Below, in pieces: positions 39,580-48,196 of a stretch of 64,000 bases of DNA. Origin of the DNA: Sulfolobus sp. S-194 (GTDB lineage Archaea; Thermoproteota; Thermoprotei_A; Sulfolobales; Sulfolobaceae); assembly GCF_012222305.1 (NCBI RefSeq), contig NZ_CP035730.1, positions 124,001 through 188,000 of the forward strand. Reading direction: 5' to 3'. The position numbers were made by a program, and so were the translations under genes. The notes beneath the pieces are model-generated. The model was not told where the DNA came from. It saw only the letters and a program-made list of their open reading frames with translations, and made no database searches. Within the stretch, counting starts at the first letter, position 1, and each line of letters begins with the position of its first letter.

Positions 39580-39877
39580 TAAACTTTAGGACTTGAAAGC
39601 CATGAGGAATTATTTCAATATTAGAATTAAGCATTATGGAGCGTGCCCTACTGTAATGTTAATTTAATATTTATCAGATAAATTAAGAAAAATGTTTCCA
39701 ATTCAATGTGATGTTTTGAAAAAAGTGCGCATAAATAATTTTTGGCTAAAAAGGTGTGGCTCTTGGTTTGATGAAAACTTTTAAGTTACGTTAAAGTATA
39801 ATAACCTCTAAAGATATTAACAAGAAGACACTACATAGCTTTTTCACTAAATATGAAATAAATGAAATAATTGGGCG

Positions 39878-40003
39878 ATAGTATCGCCATTTGTATATAA
39901 GTTCATTATCAGAGTTTATCACCATAAGGAGAAGATGCTAGGACAAGATTATTATACACTCTATTTTAATATAGAAATATAAATAACATAATGACGACAC
40001 TGC
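39878..40003 (-). repeat. MITE family A, copy 2 (126 bp, inverted)
   Basis: Same length as copy 1 and, read on the minus strand, the same order of blocks: TGTCGTCATTATG, TTATTTATATTTCTAT, TTAAAATAG, AGCATCTTCTC and ACAAATGGCGATACTAT. Inserted between the ribbon-helix-helix gene and the III-D promoter. Confidence 0.65.
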
Positions 40004-40164
40004 AGCCATAATAGCATATTGAATAGTAAAACTTTTATATATCTTTCTTTCGTCTAACCTTTTTCATAAAAGTGAAAATGGGCTGTTAATACGCAATCTA
40101 CAAAGCATGTAGTTTAGATCAATTCAAAGTCTTTTTTAAGTTACAGACTAGACGTAAGCTAAAG

Positions 40165-40174
40165 TTTATAAATA
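40165..40174 (+). promoter_or_regulatory. promoter of the type III-D operon
   Basis: TTTATAAATA at 40165-40174, preceded by an A-rich element (GCTAAAG), lies 22-31 bp before ATG 40196. This is the classic spacing for a leaderless archaeal transcript. Confidence 0.55.
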
Positions 40175-40195
40175 TCCTTATAAATAGAAATTAAT

Positions 40196-40612
40196 ATGGC
40201 ACAGTCCTTAAGTACAAGTCAAGATTTACTCGATATAGCAACTAGAATTGCGATCTCTGCATCGCAGCCAAGACCAAGAGGGAGGCAATCTACCCAAGAG
40301 CCTGTAGTAGATTCTACAACAATTAATAACCTTTTAGCCTATATGCAGAGCAGAAAAAGCATAAAAGAACTTTTAGCCTATATCTTAAGGCAAACTGGTA
40401 GGGAGGAAATTGATAGAAATACCAGCAAGCTTTTGCTCTCAACTCTTAAGAACTTTAAGGAAAGTGATGATGATATAAATAAAGCGTTAGAACTTTTGGG
40501 TTACGTAAAATGGATTTATGAGACTATATCTGGTTTAAACATAGATGCTAGTAGGCTTAAAAACATAAGCACTTTCCAACAACTAGTAGAAGAGCTGGTA
40601 AAGATGATGTGA
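40196..40612 (+). CDS. type III-D small subunit (Csm2/Cas11-like)
   Basis: 138 residues, all-helical, without cysteines, starting the III-D operon. The charged helical bundle (for example [16 protein letters not shown] and [14 protein letters not shown]) and its operon position fit the small Cas11-type subunit that lines the inner side of type III complexes. Assignment is by context and composition rather than by a catalytic motif. Its TGA is one base from the next ATG. Confidence 0.65.
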   Translation: MAQSLSTSQDLLDIATRIAISASQPRPRGRQSTQEPVVDSTTINNLLAYMQSRKSIKELLAYILRQTGREEIDRNTSKLLLSTLKNFKESDDDINKALELLGYVKWIYETISGLNIDASRLKNISTFQQLVEELVKMM

Positions 40613-40613
40613 T

Positions 40614-41339
40614 ATGGAAAATAGACCGTGTTATGACCTTGACACTTTGAAAAGTATAATAAAAATTGAGGGAAAGATAAGGAACGAAACCCCACTAAGA
40701 ATAGGCTACGGTAAGTCACAAAGCTTTACAGATGCTACTGATAATCCAATATTAAGAGTTAACGGAAAACCAATTATTCCCGGTTCAAGCCTAAAAGGAG
40801 CGCTTAGAAGCTTAGCCGAGGCTTATGTAAGATCATGGAGCGAAGAAAAATACAGTTTTGTATGTGATTTAGAGGACAAAGAATGCAATAGTTGTGATGA
40901 AAATAAGTACTGTATACCATGCATAATATTTGGTTTCAAAGACCTCTCATCAAGAGTTTACATACTTGACGCAATAGCTGAAAATTACTCAATTTCCCAA
41001 AGAACAATGGTCACAATTAGCAGAGTGTTTGGAGGCCAACTACCCCGTCACCTTTATACTTTAGATTATGTTGAGCCTGGCTCATTTTTCAACTTCTCCA
41101 TGTTCATGTATAACCTTAACATTGTAGATGGGGAAAGCGAAGAGTGGAAGAATAAAGCGGTAGAAGTAATGAGATACTTACTCAAGACTTTAGTAACAGA
41201 AGGGATATTTATAGGAGCTAAAAAGAGTGCTGGATTTGGACTAATTAAGCTGACTTCAGGAGAAGTTGAATTAAGGAAATTACCAGATCTCACTAGACCC
41301 GTGAAACAAAACCTAATGGAGGTGATTAAATCATGGTAG
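40614..41339 (+). CDS. type III-D Cas7 backbone RAMP (Csm3-like)
   Basis: 241 residues. RAMP signature [17 protein letters not shown] with, just before it, TDATDNPI: Asp43 sits where the catalytic Asp of Csm3 cleaves target RNA. A cluster [20 protein letters not shown] may bind zinc, as in other Cas7 thumbs. The C-terminal [17 protein letters not shown] is the second Gly-rich motif. It forms part of the crRNA-binding filament. Overlaps the next gene by 7 bp. Confidence 0.82.
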   Translation: MENRPCYDLDTLKSIIKIEGKIRNETPLRIGYGKSQSFTDATDNPILRVNGKPIIPGSSLKGALRSLAEAYVRSWSEEKYSFVCDLEDKECNSCDENKYCIPCIIFGFKDLSSRVYILDAIAENYSISQRTMVTISRVFGGQLPRHLYTLDYVEPGSFFNFSMFMYNLNIVDGESEEWKNKAVEVMRYLLKTLVTEGIFIGAKKSAGFGLIKLTSGEVELRKLPDLTRPVKQNLMEVIKSW

Positions 41340-42172
41340 ATTACACATTCATAAGAAAGGATATGATAAAGAGGGAGACCGTAATAGAAGGGATTTTGGA
41401 AGTCCTTTCGCCGTTAAGAATAGGAGTAGGAAAGTCTGGAGGAATGGATCCTGCTAGTATAGCTAAAGATACAGTATTAAAGGATGTTAACGGAGTCCCG
41501 GTAATTCCCGGCTCGTCATGGAAGGGGGTATTTAGATCTACTGGAGAGACAATATTAATGGCCAGGAACATAACAGTCTGTAGTGGTGTAGGGAAGAATT
41601 ATTGCTTAAATAACTATAGAAAGTACGATGATTTCCAAGACGCTATTAGAGAGTCTGATATAAATAACGCATTAAAGATCTTCTGGGACTATACTTGCCT
41701 TAACTGTAAGCTCTTTGGTACTATGAGTGTAATTGGAGCTGTTAAGTTTTTAGACTCAAGAGCTTTTGAATATAAGCTAGGCACTAGGACTATGGTTGCA
41801 ATAAGCAGAACGGAAGGAGCCGCTGCTAGAAGGGCACTAGTCCAGGTAGAATTTGTAGAACCTGGTTCTAAATTTAATTTCAAACTCATAGGTACCAATT
41901 TGCCAAACTACGCAATAGGCTACTTATTAACAATTATGAAAAGAATTCACGATGGTTATACTCAAATAGGAGGACATAAAAGTAGGGGATTTGGGTTCGT
42001 TAAGTTCGCTAATTTACACTTATTAAATTCTGGTAGTAAGAAAATAGGAGAGGATGACTTACAAGCTTCATTACCAGACGAAATTAAGGCAGAAGGTGAT
42101 AAGTTCTTTGAAGAAGTAAAGCCTTATATGGAGGCATTTAATAATGCAAAGATACAATACCCAGTACACTAA
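41333..42172 (+). CDS. type III-D Cas7 backbone RAMP (Csm3-like)
   Basis: 279 residues. Contains [15 protein letters not shown], preceded by AKDTVLKD (Asp46 as the likely RNA-cleaving residue), a [12 protein letters not shown]-like Cys motif ([11 protein letters not shown]) and the C-terminal Gly-rich [21 protein letters not shown] 41333 has GAGGTGAT about 7 bp upstream. A paralogue of the 40614 protein; in type III-D several different Cas7 proteins alternate in one backbone. Confidence 0.85.
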   Translation: MVDYTFIRKDMIKRETVIEGILEVLSPLRIGVGKSGGMDPASIAKDTVLKDVNGVPVIPGSSWKGVFRSTGETILMARNITVCSGVGKNYCLNNYRKYDDFQDAIRESDINNALKIFWDYTCLNCKLFGTMSVIGAVKFLDSRAFEYKLGTRTMVAISRTEGAAARRALVQVEFVEPGSKFNFKLIGTNLPNYAIGYLLTIMKRIHDGYTQIGGHKSRGFGFVKFANLHLLNSGSKKIGEDDLQASLPDEIKAEGDKFFEEVKPYMEAFNNAKIQYPVH

Positions 42173-42944
42173 AAGAAATAGTCCAGGATTAGAGGGAGTG
42201 CTAGAGCTAGAAATGGAAGTAGTTTCTGAATATTTGCACGTGGGTAGTGGGATATATGATGTGGAAATACTTAAGCCCTTAAGTGATATTGACCAACTTG
42301 TTGAGAGTGCTATAAAAGGTAATATTCCGGATGTTAGTAATTACTTTTCACCATTAGTTCATGAAATGAACAGATACTTAGATAGAATAGTAATCCCAGG
42401 ATCTACAATTAAGGGTCTTGTGAGGACCAGGTTAGAGCTCTCAGTAAGAGATTCTTGCTTTATAGTTTCAAGCCGATCAAACAGCTCATCTGAAACTTAT
42501 AAGAAGATATTCCGTTATCCTAAGCCAAGAAGAAGTGACAGATTCCCCGATAATGTTTGTCCAGTATGTGACTTACTTGGAAATTCTGGATTAAGCAGTA
42601 GGGTTTCTTTCTCAGACTTCGTTATGGACCAAGGCAAGATAGATTACGTTAACGTCAGAGGGCAATATTATGAAAGTTCAGTAAAGGGGTCTAAGTTTAG
42701 GGGAAGAGTTGTATATCACTCATTAAAAGCTACTGACTTAGGCATGCTCCTTTACGGTTTAGGTTTTAGGATTAAAAACGGGCAACTAAAAGGAAAGGTA
42801 ATGTTAATGGGCAGATTTAAGTACTCAGACAAGCGTTTCGGTAGGATAGTATTTTCATTAGTTTCACCAATGCAGGAATATGTTAAGGCATTAAACGAAT
42901 TTGTAAATAGATTCAAGCCTTACGATTATAATGAGGAGTGGTAA
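42144..42944 (+). CDS. type III-D Cas7-like RAMP
   Basis: 266 residues. RAMP motif [17 protein letters not shown], then a CPVCDLLG zinc-type Cys pair and a glycine/lysine-rich C-terminus. The stretch before IPGST (EMNRYLDR) lacks the Asp-x-x-Pro context of Csm3, so this subunit may not cut RNA, or may use Asp80. It starts 29 bp inside the preceding gene, with GGAGG about 11 bp upstream of ATG 42144. Confidence 0.8.
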   Translation: MQRYNTQYTKRNSPGLEGVLELEMEVVSEYLHVGSGIYDVEILKPLSDIDQLVESAIKGNIPDVSNYFSPLVHEMNRYLDRIVIPGSTIKGLVRTRLELSVRDSCFIVSSRSNSSSETYKKIFRYPKPRRSDRFPDNVCPVCDLLGNSGLSSRVSFSDFVMDQGKIDYVNVRGQYYESSVKGSKFRGRVVYHSLKATDLGMLLYGLGFRIKNGQLKGKVMLMGRFKYSDKRFGRIVFSLVSPMQEYVKALNEFVNRFKPYDYNEEW

Positions 42945-42946
42945 TT

Positions 42947-43120
42947 ATGACAGATAAGATCTGTATTAAACCAGACTTATCCATAGAGATAGGTGGAGAG
43001 GAGTGCTTTACAGTAGTTGAAGTAGAAATGGAAAAAGAAAGTTCTCTATTAAAGATAAAATTTTTGGAAAGAGATCTTGAGTACATAGGGATGGTGGTGA
43101 GAAATGACACTAAGGGGTAA
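42947..43120 (+). CDS. unassigned 57-residue protein inside the III-D operon
   Basis: 57 residues from ATG 42947 (GTG 42938 is in frame), with AGGAG upstream, and overlapping cas10 by 17 bp. Composition is acidic and beta-like (LSIEIGGEECFTVVEVEMEK, LLKIKFLERDLEYIGMVV). No motif is recognised. Tight coupling on both sides argues that it is translated. It could be an extra small subunit, a Cas10-associated peptide or a regulator of the complex. Confidence 0.5.
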   Translation: MTDKICIKPDLSIEIGGEECFTVVEVEMEKESSLLKIKFLERDLEYIGMVVRNDTKG

Positions 43121-45716
43121 GTTGAACTTACCAGAGTTTAAGGTAGTATTTGATGGAGATAACGGTAAACAGTATGAGGGGAATACTGAATTAGAAGAGA
43201 AAATAATAAACACATTAACGCATATGGCTCAAATTTCGTGTGAAATAGCCGAAAATGATGAAAAGAAGGCAATGGACATCTTCGCAGATATAATCTCAAT
43301 GTTATATAAGCTACCAATGTTCGTATCATATACACCGATATCAGAAGAGGAGAGCTTAAAATATATTCCAACGGCCTTTGAGTATTTCTTTATTTATACA
43401 GTAGGAAGACATGTGACTGACCTTAGTATAGATAAAAATATGTCACTGGAGGAAATATTTAAAAAATTGGAGAACTTTAAATACATTAGTTTATTAAGGT
43501 CCTTGGTCAGAAATTATTTTTCTTCAATAAAAGACATTTACGAGGCACTTATTAATACACCAGCCGACACCAGACCCGGTTTCAACTTTACCTCACTGGC
43601 CTCTCATCTACAACTTACCTCATTAGTCTCATGGTTACTCCAGCCCCACTCTATAGACCTAAACTACCTAAGAGTAGCATCACTACTTCACGATATAGGT
43701 AAACTTATAGACCCTCGACATCACGTAACTAAAGCAATAAACATCTTAAGAGAAGTAGAAAATAATCTGGAAAGTACAAATTCATGTATAAAACTTGATA
43801 GGGTAAAAGACCTAGTCTCTTCACACCATGCAGACTTTGAAAGTATAATCCAAAAAGCTGACCATTTAGCCTCAAGTGCAGATAGACTCACAGAGCTTGT
43901 AGTGAAGGCTTTAGATGTCGTGGAGGGGGGTAAAGAAGTTAAGGAGTGCTTTAATAAGAGCCATGAAGAGTCTTACAACTGCTTTGATAAACTAGGAAAA
44001 GAGAAATATGAAAAAGCCTCAAAAGAGATATATAAATTCATTTTAAGCCATGTAATATCTGAAGATATAATAAACAACGAAGAAGCAAAAGTGTTCCCAT
44101 TCATACCAGATAGGGTAGAAAAGAATAAGAGAGAAACACAGCCTGGAAGATTACTCGGCTATATTGTCTATATAGACTTACCTAGTATACAGAACTTCAT
44201 TACAAACTTTCCTAAGCTAAGAGATATGTCATTTGCAAGCATGTTGGTTGATTTCCTAGTTAGCGTTTACTCTTTCATGTTACTTGATACTGAATTCTCT
44301 AAAAGGACTAAATCGAGGCTGCCAGCGGAGGCATTGCTTAGTGGTTACGGTGGGCACTCATATATAGTAATAAGAAAGGATATTGGTAATGATAGCTGGG
44401 ATATAAAAAGTATATTTAAGGGAATAAAACTATTGGAAAACTTAGACGTAAAAATAAGCGTGAGCGTTTCAGATTTCGCTTATGACAATTATATACTAAA
44501 CTATAATGAAGTCTGGGATAAGATAAAAGAACAGTTTAGTGAGAGGTATTTGTTGGACTTTAATGAGGAGATATACTCGGTTGGACTTCACAGAGTCTGT
44601 GATAACTGTGGCATAAGACCGGCTAGTAAATTAGAAGAGGAGTTTGGTGAAAAATTATACCTATGTAAAAGATGTGCTGAAATAAGAGGGCTATCATCAT
44701 CTAAAGGTTTTGTAAGTAAAGTTAAATCAACCTATTTGCTCTATATAGATAACGATGTGAAAAAGATTAATCCCGAAAATGCCGCTAAGAAGCTAAACAT
44801 TAACTACACAGAGTACGCAATGGAGTTCCTAGCAGGCTATAAAAAACCGGAAGACACAAAATACGTATCCATAGTGAAGGCTGACGGAAATAGGGGTAGT
44901 ATAATATTTTCAGCAAGTGCAACCTTCTCCGATTACGTAGATAAGAGCTTCAGACTGGACTATGGTGTTAAAAAAGCATTTTACGATACGTTAGTAGAAT
45001 TGGCTAAAGCAGAGACTGAAGACTTTCCGCTTACTAGTAGAGTCCTTTCTGGAGTATTATACTTAGGTGGAGATGATATAGCAATACTACTTCCATCAAT
45101 AATTGCAATACCTTTCACAGTCAGACTATTTGAGAAAGCGAAAGAACTAACAGGCTTTACCTTTAAACTTGGAATTCTCAGCATAAAACCCGACCACCCG
45201 ATACAGTTCGCCTTCCAAGCAGTTGATGAGCTAATGGAGAAGAGTAAAATAAAACCGCCTAAAGGGGCAAAAGACCCTTCAGTATATAACAAAACCAGCA
45301 TAGCTTGTATGGTCTTTTCATCAACATTAGCCAGCAGAGCTGTTGTAGAATCAGAGATAAAAAGATATACAGACAGAAAAACACCTTACTTAGCGGTAAC
45401 TAATGATATTGATAAAGTAAAGGAATTACTAAAAGTAGTAAACTTATACGACTTCAAAAACGTTATAGAACTTTATATCAAAGATGATAAAAAGGGAGTT
45501 AGGGATAAAATGAGGGACTTAGAAGATGCAGTAGGTTTCGCAGAAACAACTAACGGTTATACAAAAGCCTTAGCCTACATCTTAAGACAAATAGCAAGAG
45601 GAGACAGAAAAGAAGTATTGAAAAAAGTAGTTAAAGACTCAGAAAGTCCCTTGTCCGGAATACCACTTTACGATTACTATTTTATACTCAAAACATTTAG
45701 GGTGGGTGTAGGATAA
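43104..45716 (+). CDS. cas10: Cas10, type III-D signature protein
   Basis: 870 residues. N-terminal HD nuclease domain with His196-Asp197 (SLLHDIGKLID, and His-His at 206-207 in PRHHVTKA). A zinc ribbon at about 499-524 (CDNC...CKRC) lies between the two palm domains. The cyclase motif YLGGDDIAIL is intact (GGDD 655-658). So both ssDNA cleavage and cyclic oligoadenylate synthesis are possible. A GGTGGTGAG lies just before ATG 43104. Length is normal for this family. The next gene begins directly at its stop. Confidence 0.95.
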   Translation: MTLRGKLNLPEFKVVFDGDNGKQYEGNTELEEKIINTLTHMAQISCEIAENDEKKAMDIFADIISMLYKLPMFVSYTPISEEESLKYIPTAFEYFFIYTVGRHVTDLSIDKNMSLEEIFKKLENFKYISLLRSLVRNYFSSIKDIYEALINTPADTRPGFNFTSLASHLQLTSLVSWLLQPHSIDLNYLRVASLLHDIGKLIDPRHHVTKAINILREVENNLESTNSCIKLDRVKDLVSSHHADFESIIQKADHLASSADRLTELVVKALDVVEGGKEVKECFNKSHEESYNCFDKLGKEKYEKASKEIYKFILSHVISEDIINNEEAKVFPFIPDRVEKNKRETQPGRLLGYIVYIDLPSIQNFITNFPKLRDMSFASMLVDFLVSVYSFMLLDTEFSKRTKSRLPAEALLSGYGGHSYIVIRKDIGNDSWDIKSIFKGIKLLENLDVKISVSVSDFAYDNYILNYNEVWDKIKEQFSERYLLDFNEEIYSVGLHRVCDNCGIRPASKLEEEFGEKLYLCKRCAEIRGLSSSKGFVSKVKSTYLLYIDNDVKKINPENAAKKLNINYTEYAMEFLAGYKKPEDTKYVSIVKADGNRGSIIFSASATFSDYVDKSFRLDYGVKKAFYDTLVELAKAETEDFPLTSRVLSGVLYLGGDDIAILLPSIIAIPFTVRLFEKAKELTGFTFKLGILSIKPDHPIQFAFQAVDELMEKSKIKPPKGAKDPSVYNKTSIACMVFSSTLASRAVVESEIKRYTDRKTPYLAVTNDIDKVKELLKVVNLYDFKNVIELYIKDDKKGVRDKMRDLEDAVGFAETTNGYTKALAYILRQIARGDRKEVLKKVVKDSESPLSGIPLYDYYFILKTFRVGVG

Positions 45717-46328
45717 ATGGAATTTAAAGTTCTGGTCAAAAACTTAACTTCCCTAACTGTAGGAGGAGGAAGCACTATAGGCGGAGCTGACATTCCATTA
45801 AACCCTATGATATTACCACCCTCTACAGTAAAAGGAGTCCTAAGGACTTCAATATCCAATTACTTACCAAAGGGTTATACATCATGCCGTAAAATAGAGC
45901 CCAACGAAATTAAGGAAGCTCATAAAGACGGAAATGTTTGTGATGTCTGTAAGCTCTTTGGCTATCCAGACTATAAAGATTCCGGCTGTTTTGCACTTAC
46001 GGTAAAAGTACCGGAGGTAAAGAAATATAGAATAACTAGAGTAAAAATCTACGATAAAACACAGACAAGCGAAGAAGGTTCTCTATTTACACAAGAGATA
46101 ATACCACCAAATACAGAATTTGAAATAGAGGTACACTATAGGGATATCTGTGGAGAAAAATTACTTAAATTGTTATTATACTCCTTCCTCTCTCTAAGGT
46201 TTTGGAGAATTGGAAGAAATGCAATGGTAGATGTAAAGTTAAAAGATGACATATGTGTGAAAATAAAATGCGACCAAGAAATGAAAGAAATAGTCTCTTC
46301 TCTGTCAGAATACTTGTGGGGTGATTAA
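45717..46328 (+). CDS. type III-D RAMP subunit
   Basis: 203 residues. LPPSTVKGVLRTSISNYL is the RAMP Gly/Lys loop, with GGADIPLNP (Asp25) before it. A CDVCKLFG Cys pair and a C-terminal FWRIGRNAMVDVKL loop follow. It begins directly after the cas10 stop. It is shorter than the other Cas7 subunits and could be the Cas7-like or capping subunit next to Cas10. The exact position in the complex is not readable from sequence. Confidence 0.75.
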   Translation: MEFKVLVKNLTSLTVGGGSTIGGADIPLNPMILPPSTVKGVLRTSISNYLPKGYTSCRKIEPNEIKEAHKDGNVCDVCKLFGYPDYKDSGCFALTVKVPEVKKYRITRVKIYDKTQTSEEGSLFTQEIIPPNTEFEIEVHYRDICGEKLLKLLLYSFLSLRFWRIGRNAMVDVKLKDDICVKIKCDQEMKEIVSSLSEYLWGD

Positions 46329-46332
46329 CAGA

Positions 46333-47280
46333 ATGCGGTTTGTCCTATTAAAATTAGAAGTTAACGGGTATGTAACAACGAGAGTGAGAAGAATTGGGAA
46401 CTATTACTTCTCTACAACAGACTATATACCAGCGACACAGCTAAGAGGAGCAATATTAGCTGAGTACTATTACCAAAAAGGAAAAATAGACCAGTCCTTC
46501 TTTACATCACCAGCATTCCCTATTGACTCAGCACCCTCACATTATTTCAGTCCTGCTGAAGGGAGAAAAAGCAGTGAATTTACAGAAGAGAAAGAGATAT
46601 TAAGGAAAAAGAATGAAGAACTGGAGAAAAATAAGAGTTTGAAAGAAGTCCTAAAACTAAGCAGGGATAAGAAACCGAGAATAGGGATGATAATAAAAAG
46701 AGTAGAAAGTAAAGGAGTAGAAGAAATAAATAAGTACACTAAATTCAGCACGGAGTCATTCATCTCAATGCATGTAGCTATAGAAAAAACTCTGGCTTCA
46801 TCTTACCACAGAATGCTATTTGCTTACGAGTACAAAAAGTTCGACGAACTTTGGGCATTAGCTAAGCCAAGCGAAGTTATTGATATTATCAAAACAGGAA
46901 AGATAAGGTTAGGGAGAGGAAGAAATAGAACCAATACATTAGCAACAGTAGAGGTTATTAGGGAAATAGACTTACCAGAACCACAGGGGCTATCTTACTG
47001 TCTCTCACAATGTATACCATCACTTTTCGGTAAAGAACTGTTTACGGTAGGAGAAGTAGAGGGAAGAAAAGTGATCATAGGAAGCACATCAACTTATGTA
47101 GGTTGGTTCACTAACGATAGCATATCCGGTCAAAAACCATCTTTCAAAACCCTGAGTGAAGGAACCTTAGTACTGGTTAAGAATAAGGAGAACTATGAGC
47201 AACTCCTTCCCGCAGGGTTAAACTTCATGTTTGGAATAGATGATCTAGATTCATTATTAAGAAAGGTGATGGTTAAATGA
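46333..47280 (+). CDS. csx10: Csx10-like Cas5-group RAMP of type III-D
   Basis: About 315 residues. ATG 46333 is preferred because GGGGTGAT ends 7 bp upstream; GTG 46321 is in frame. The N-terminal RAMP strand VLLKLEVNGYVTTRVRR and YIPATQLRGAILAEYY match the Csx10-type 5'-handle-binding subunit. A charged insertion (about 75-135) and the Gly-rich GKIRLGRGRNRTNTLATVEV follow. Csx10 is characteristic of subtype III-D, and this is one reason for the subtype call. Confidence 0.7.
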   Translation: MRFVLLKLEVNGYVTTRVRRIGNYYFSTTDYIPATQLRGAILAEYYYQKGKIDQSFFTSPAFPIDSAPSHYFSPAEGRKSSEFTEEKEILRKKNEELEKNKSLKEVLKLSRDKKPRIGMIIKRVESKGVEEINKYTKFSTESFISMHVAIEKTLASSYHRMLFAYEYKKFDELWALAKPSEVIDIIKTGKIRLGRGRNRTNTLATVEVIREIDLPEPQGLSYCLSQCIPSLFGKELFTVGEVEGRKVIIGSTSTYVGWFTNDSISGQKPSFKTLSEGTLVLVKNKENYEQLLPAGLNFMFGIDDLDSLLRKVMVK

Positions 47281-47963
47281 GCAGCGAGAGAAAAATATAC
47301 CTATTTAAACTAAAATTCAACACTCCCTACGGATTGAGAGTAGGGGGAAATAGTCAGGATATAAACGCCTTAATACCCCTATCAATAGGTGAACATTACC
47401 TAATACCATCAAGCACCTGGAAAGGGATATTCAGAAGAGCTACAGAGGTCTTACTGGCAAAACCATCCCATTTTAATGAACATAAAAACGAAGAAGTTCA
47501 ATATGACAGCAGCATGGATGAACTGTTAAAGTCTAAGGGAATTGAGAAAGAGGAAGAGAAAAAGAAGTTCATAGCAATGTGGAACTGTCCTATAGAGAGA
47601 CTCTATGGAAGCGAATATTTTGCCTCAGCAGTTACTTTCTCTGATACATTAATTAAAGCTGGGATTACAGAAAGGTTCCACGCAACAATAGACAGAAAGA
47701 CAAAGAAAGGCATGGAAAGATATCTATTTAGAGAACAAATTGTAGATGTAAAAAGCGTTAATGCTAAGATTATAGTAAGGGATAGAATTGAGGAGTGGGT
47801 TAAAACATTGAAGTTCCTTAGCGATGTAGGGACCTTCATAGGTGGAGGAAAATCTAGAGGAATAGGCTATGCAATGTTGGATTGGAAAGAGAGCGAATAT
47901 GCAGAAGTTGATAAATTAACTAGAAAAATTACGTTTAGACCCTTAGAAGAATTAAAGATATAA
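47277..47963 (+). CDS. type III-D Cas7-like RAMP, end of operon
   Basis: 228 residues. IPSSTWKGIFRRATEVLL is the RAMP loop, preceded by SQDINALIP (Asp28 a candidate catalytic residue). The C-terminal GTFIGGGKSRGIGYAML is the second Gly-rich motif. ATGA overlap with csx10 and GGTGAT 8 bp upstream show coupling. It closes the operon; no cyclic-nucleotide-activated nuclease follows. Confidence 0.8.
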   Translation: MSSERKIYLFKLKFNTPYGLRVGGNSQDINALIPLSIGEHYLIPSSTWKGIFRRATEVLLAKPSHFNEHKNEEVQYDSSMDELLKSKGIEKEEEKKKFIAMWNCPIERLYGSEYFASAVTFSDTLIKAGITERFHATIDRKTKKGMERYLFREQIVDVKSVNAKIIVRDRIEEWVKTLKFLSDVGTFIGGGKSRGIGYAMLDWKESEYAEVDKLTRKITFRPLEELKI

Positions 47964-48060
47964 TTTTAAAAACATCGTTTCTAATCTATGAAAATTACGT
48001 TAAAGTAAAAATATAAATTTGGAAGAACCACATATCCCTAATACGCAGAGCTCAAATATA

Positions 48061-48151
48061 GGAAGAAAAAACCGTAACCACGCAACCAACGTTTTCAATT
48101 TTAATAGTTTTTATCACAGCCGCTTTATTTCTGATAAATAGAAGAACTTAG
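48061..48151 (+). pseudogene. C-terminal anchor remnant of a surface-protein paralogue
   Basis: A frame without a start, KTVTTQPTFSILIVFITAAL then FLINRRT and a stop at 48151, resembles the C-terminal Thr-Pro plus transmembrane anchor of the protein at 48197-49918. It looks like the tail of a lost third copy of that gene. Confidence 0.35.
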
Positions 48152-48196
48152 ACTGTTCGGATTAAGTTTTTAAATATACTATTCTGTTTTTTATCA

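Noticed and set aside
40516-47839. Minus-strand ORFs opposite the III-D genes
   Set aside because: Shadows of strongly coding plus-strand genes with RAMP and Cas10 motifs.
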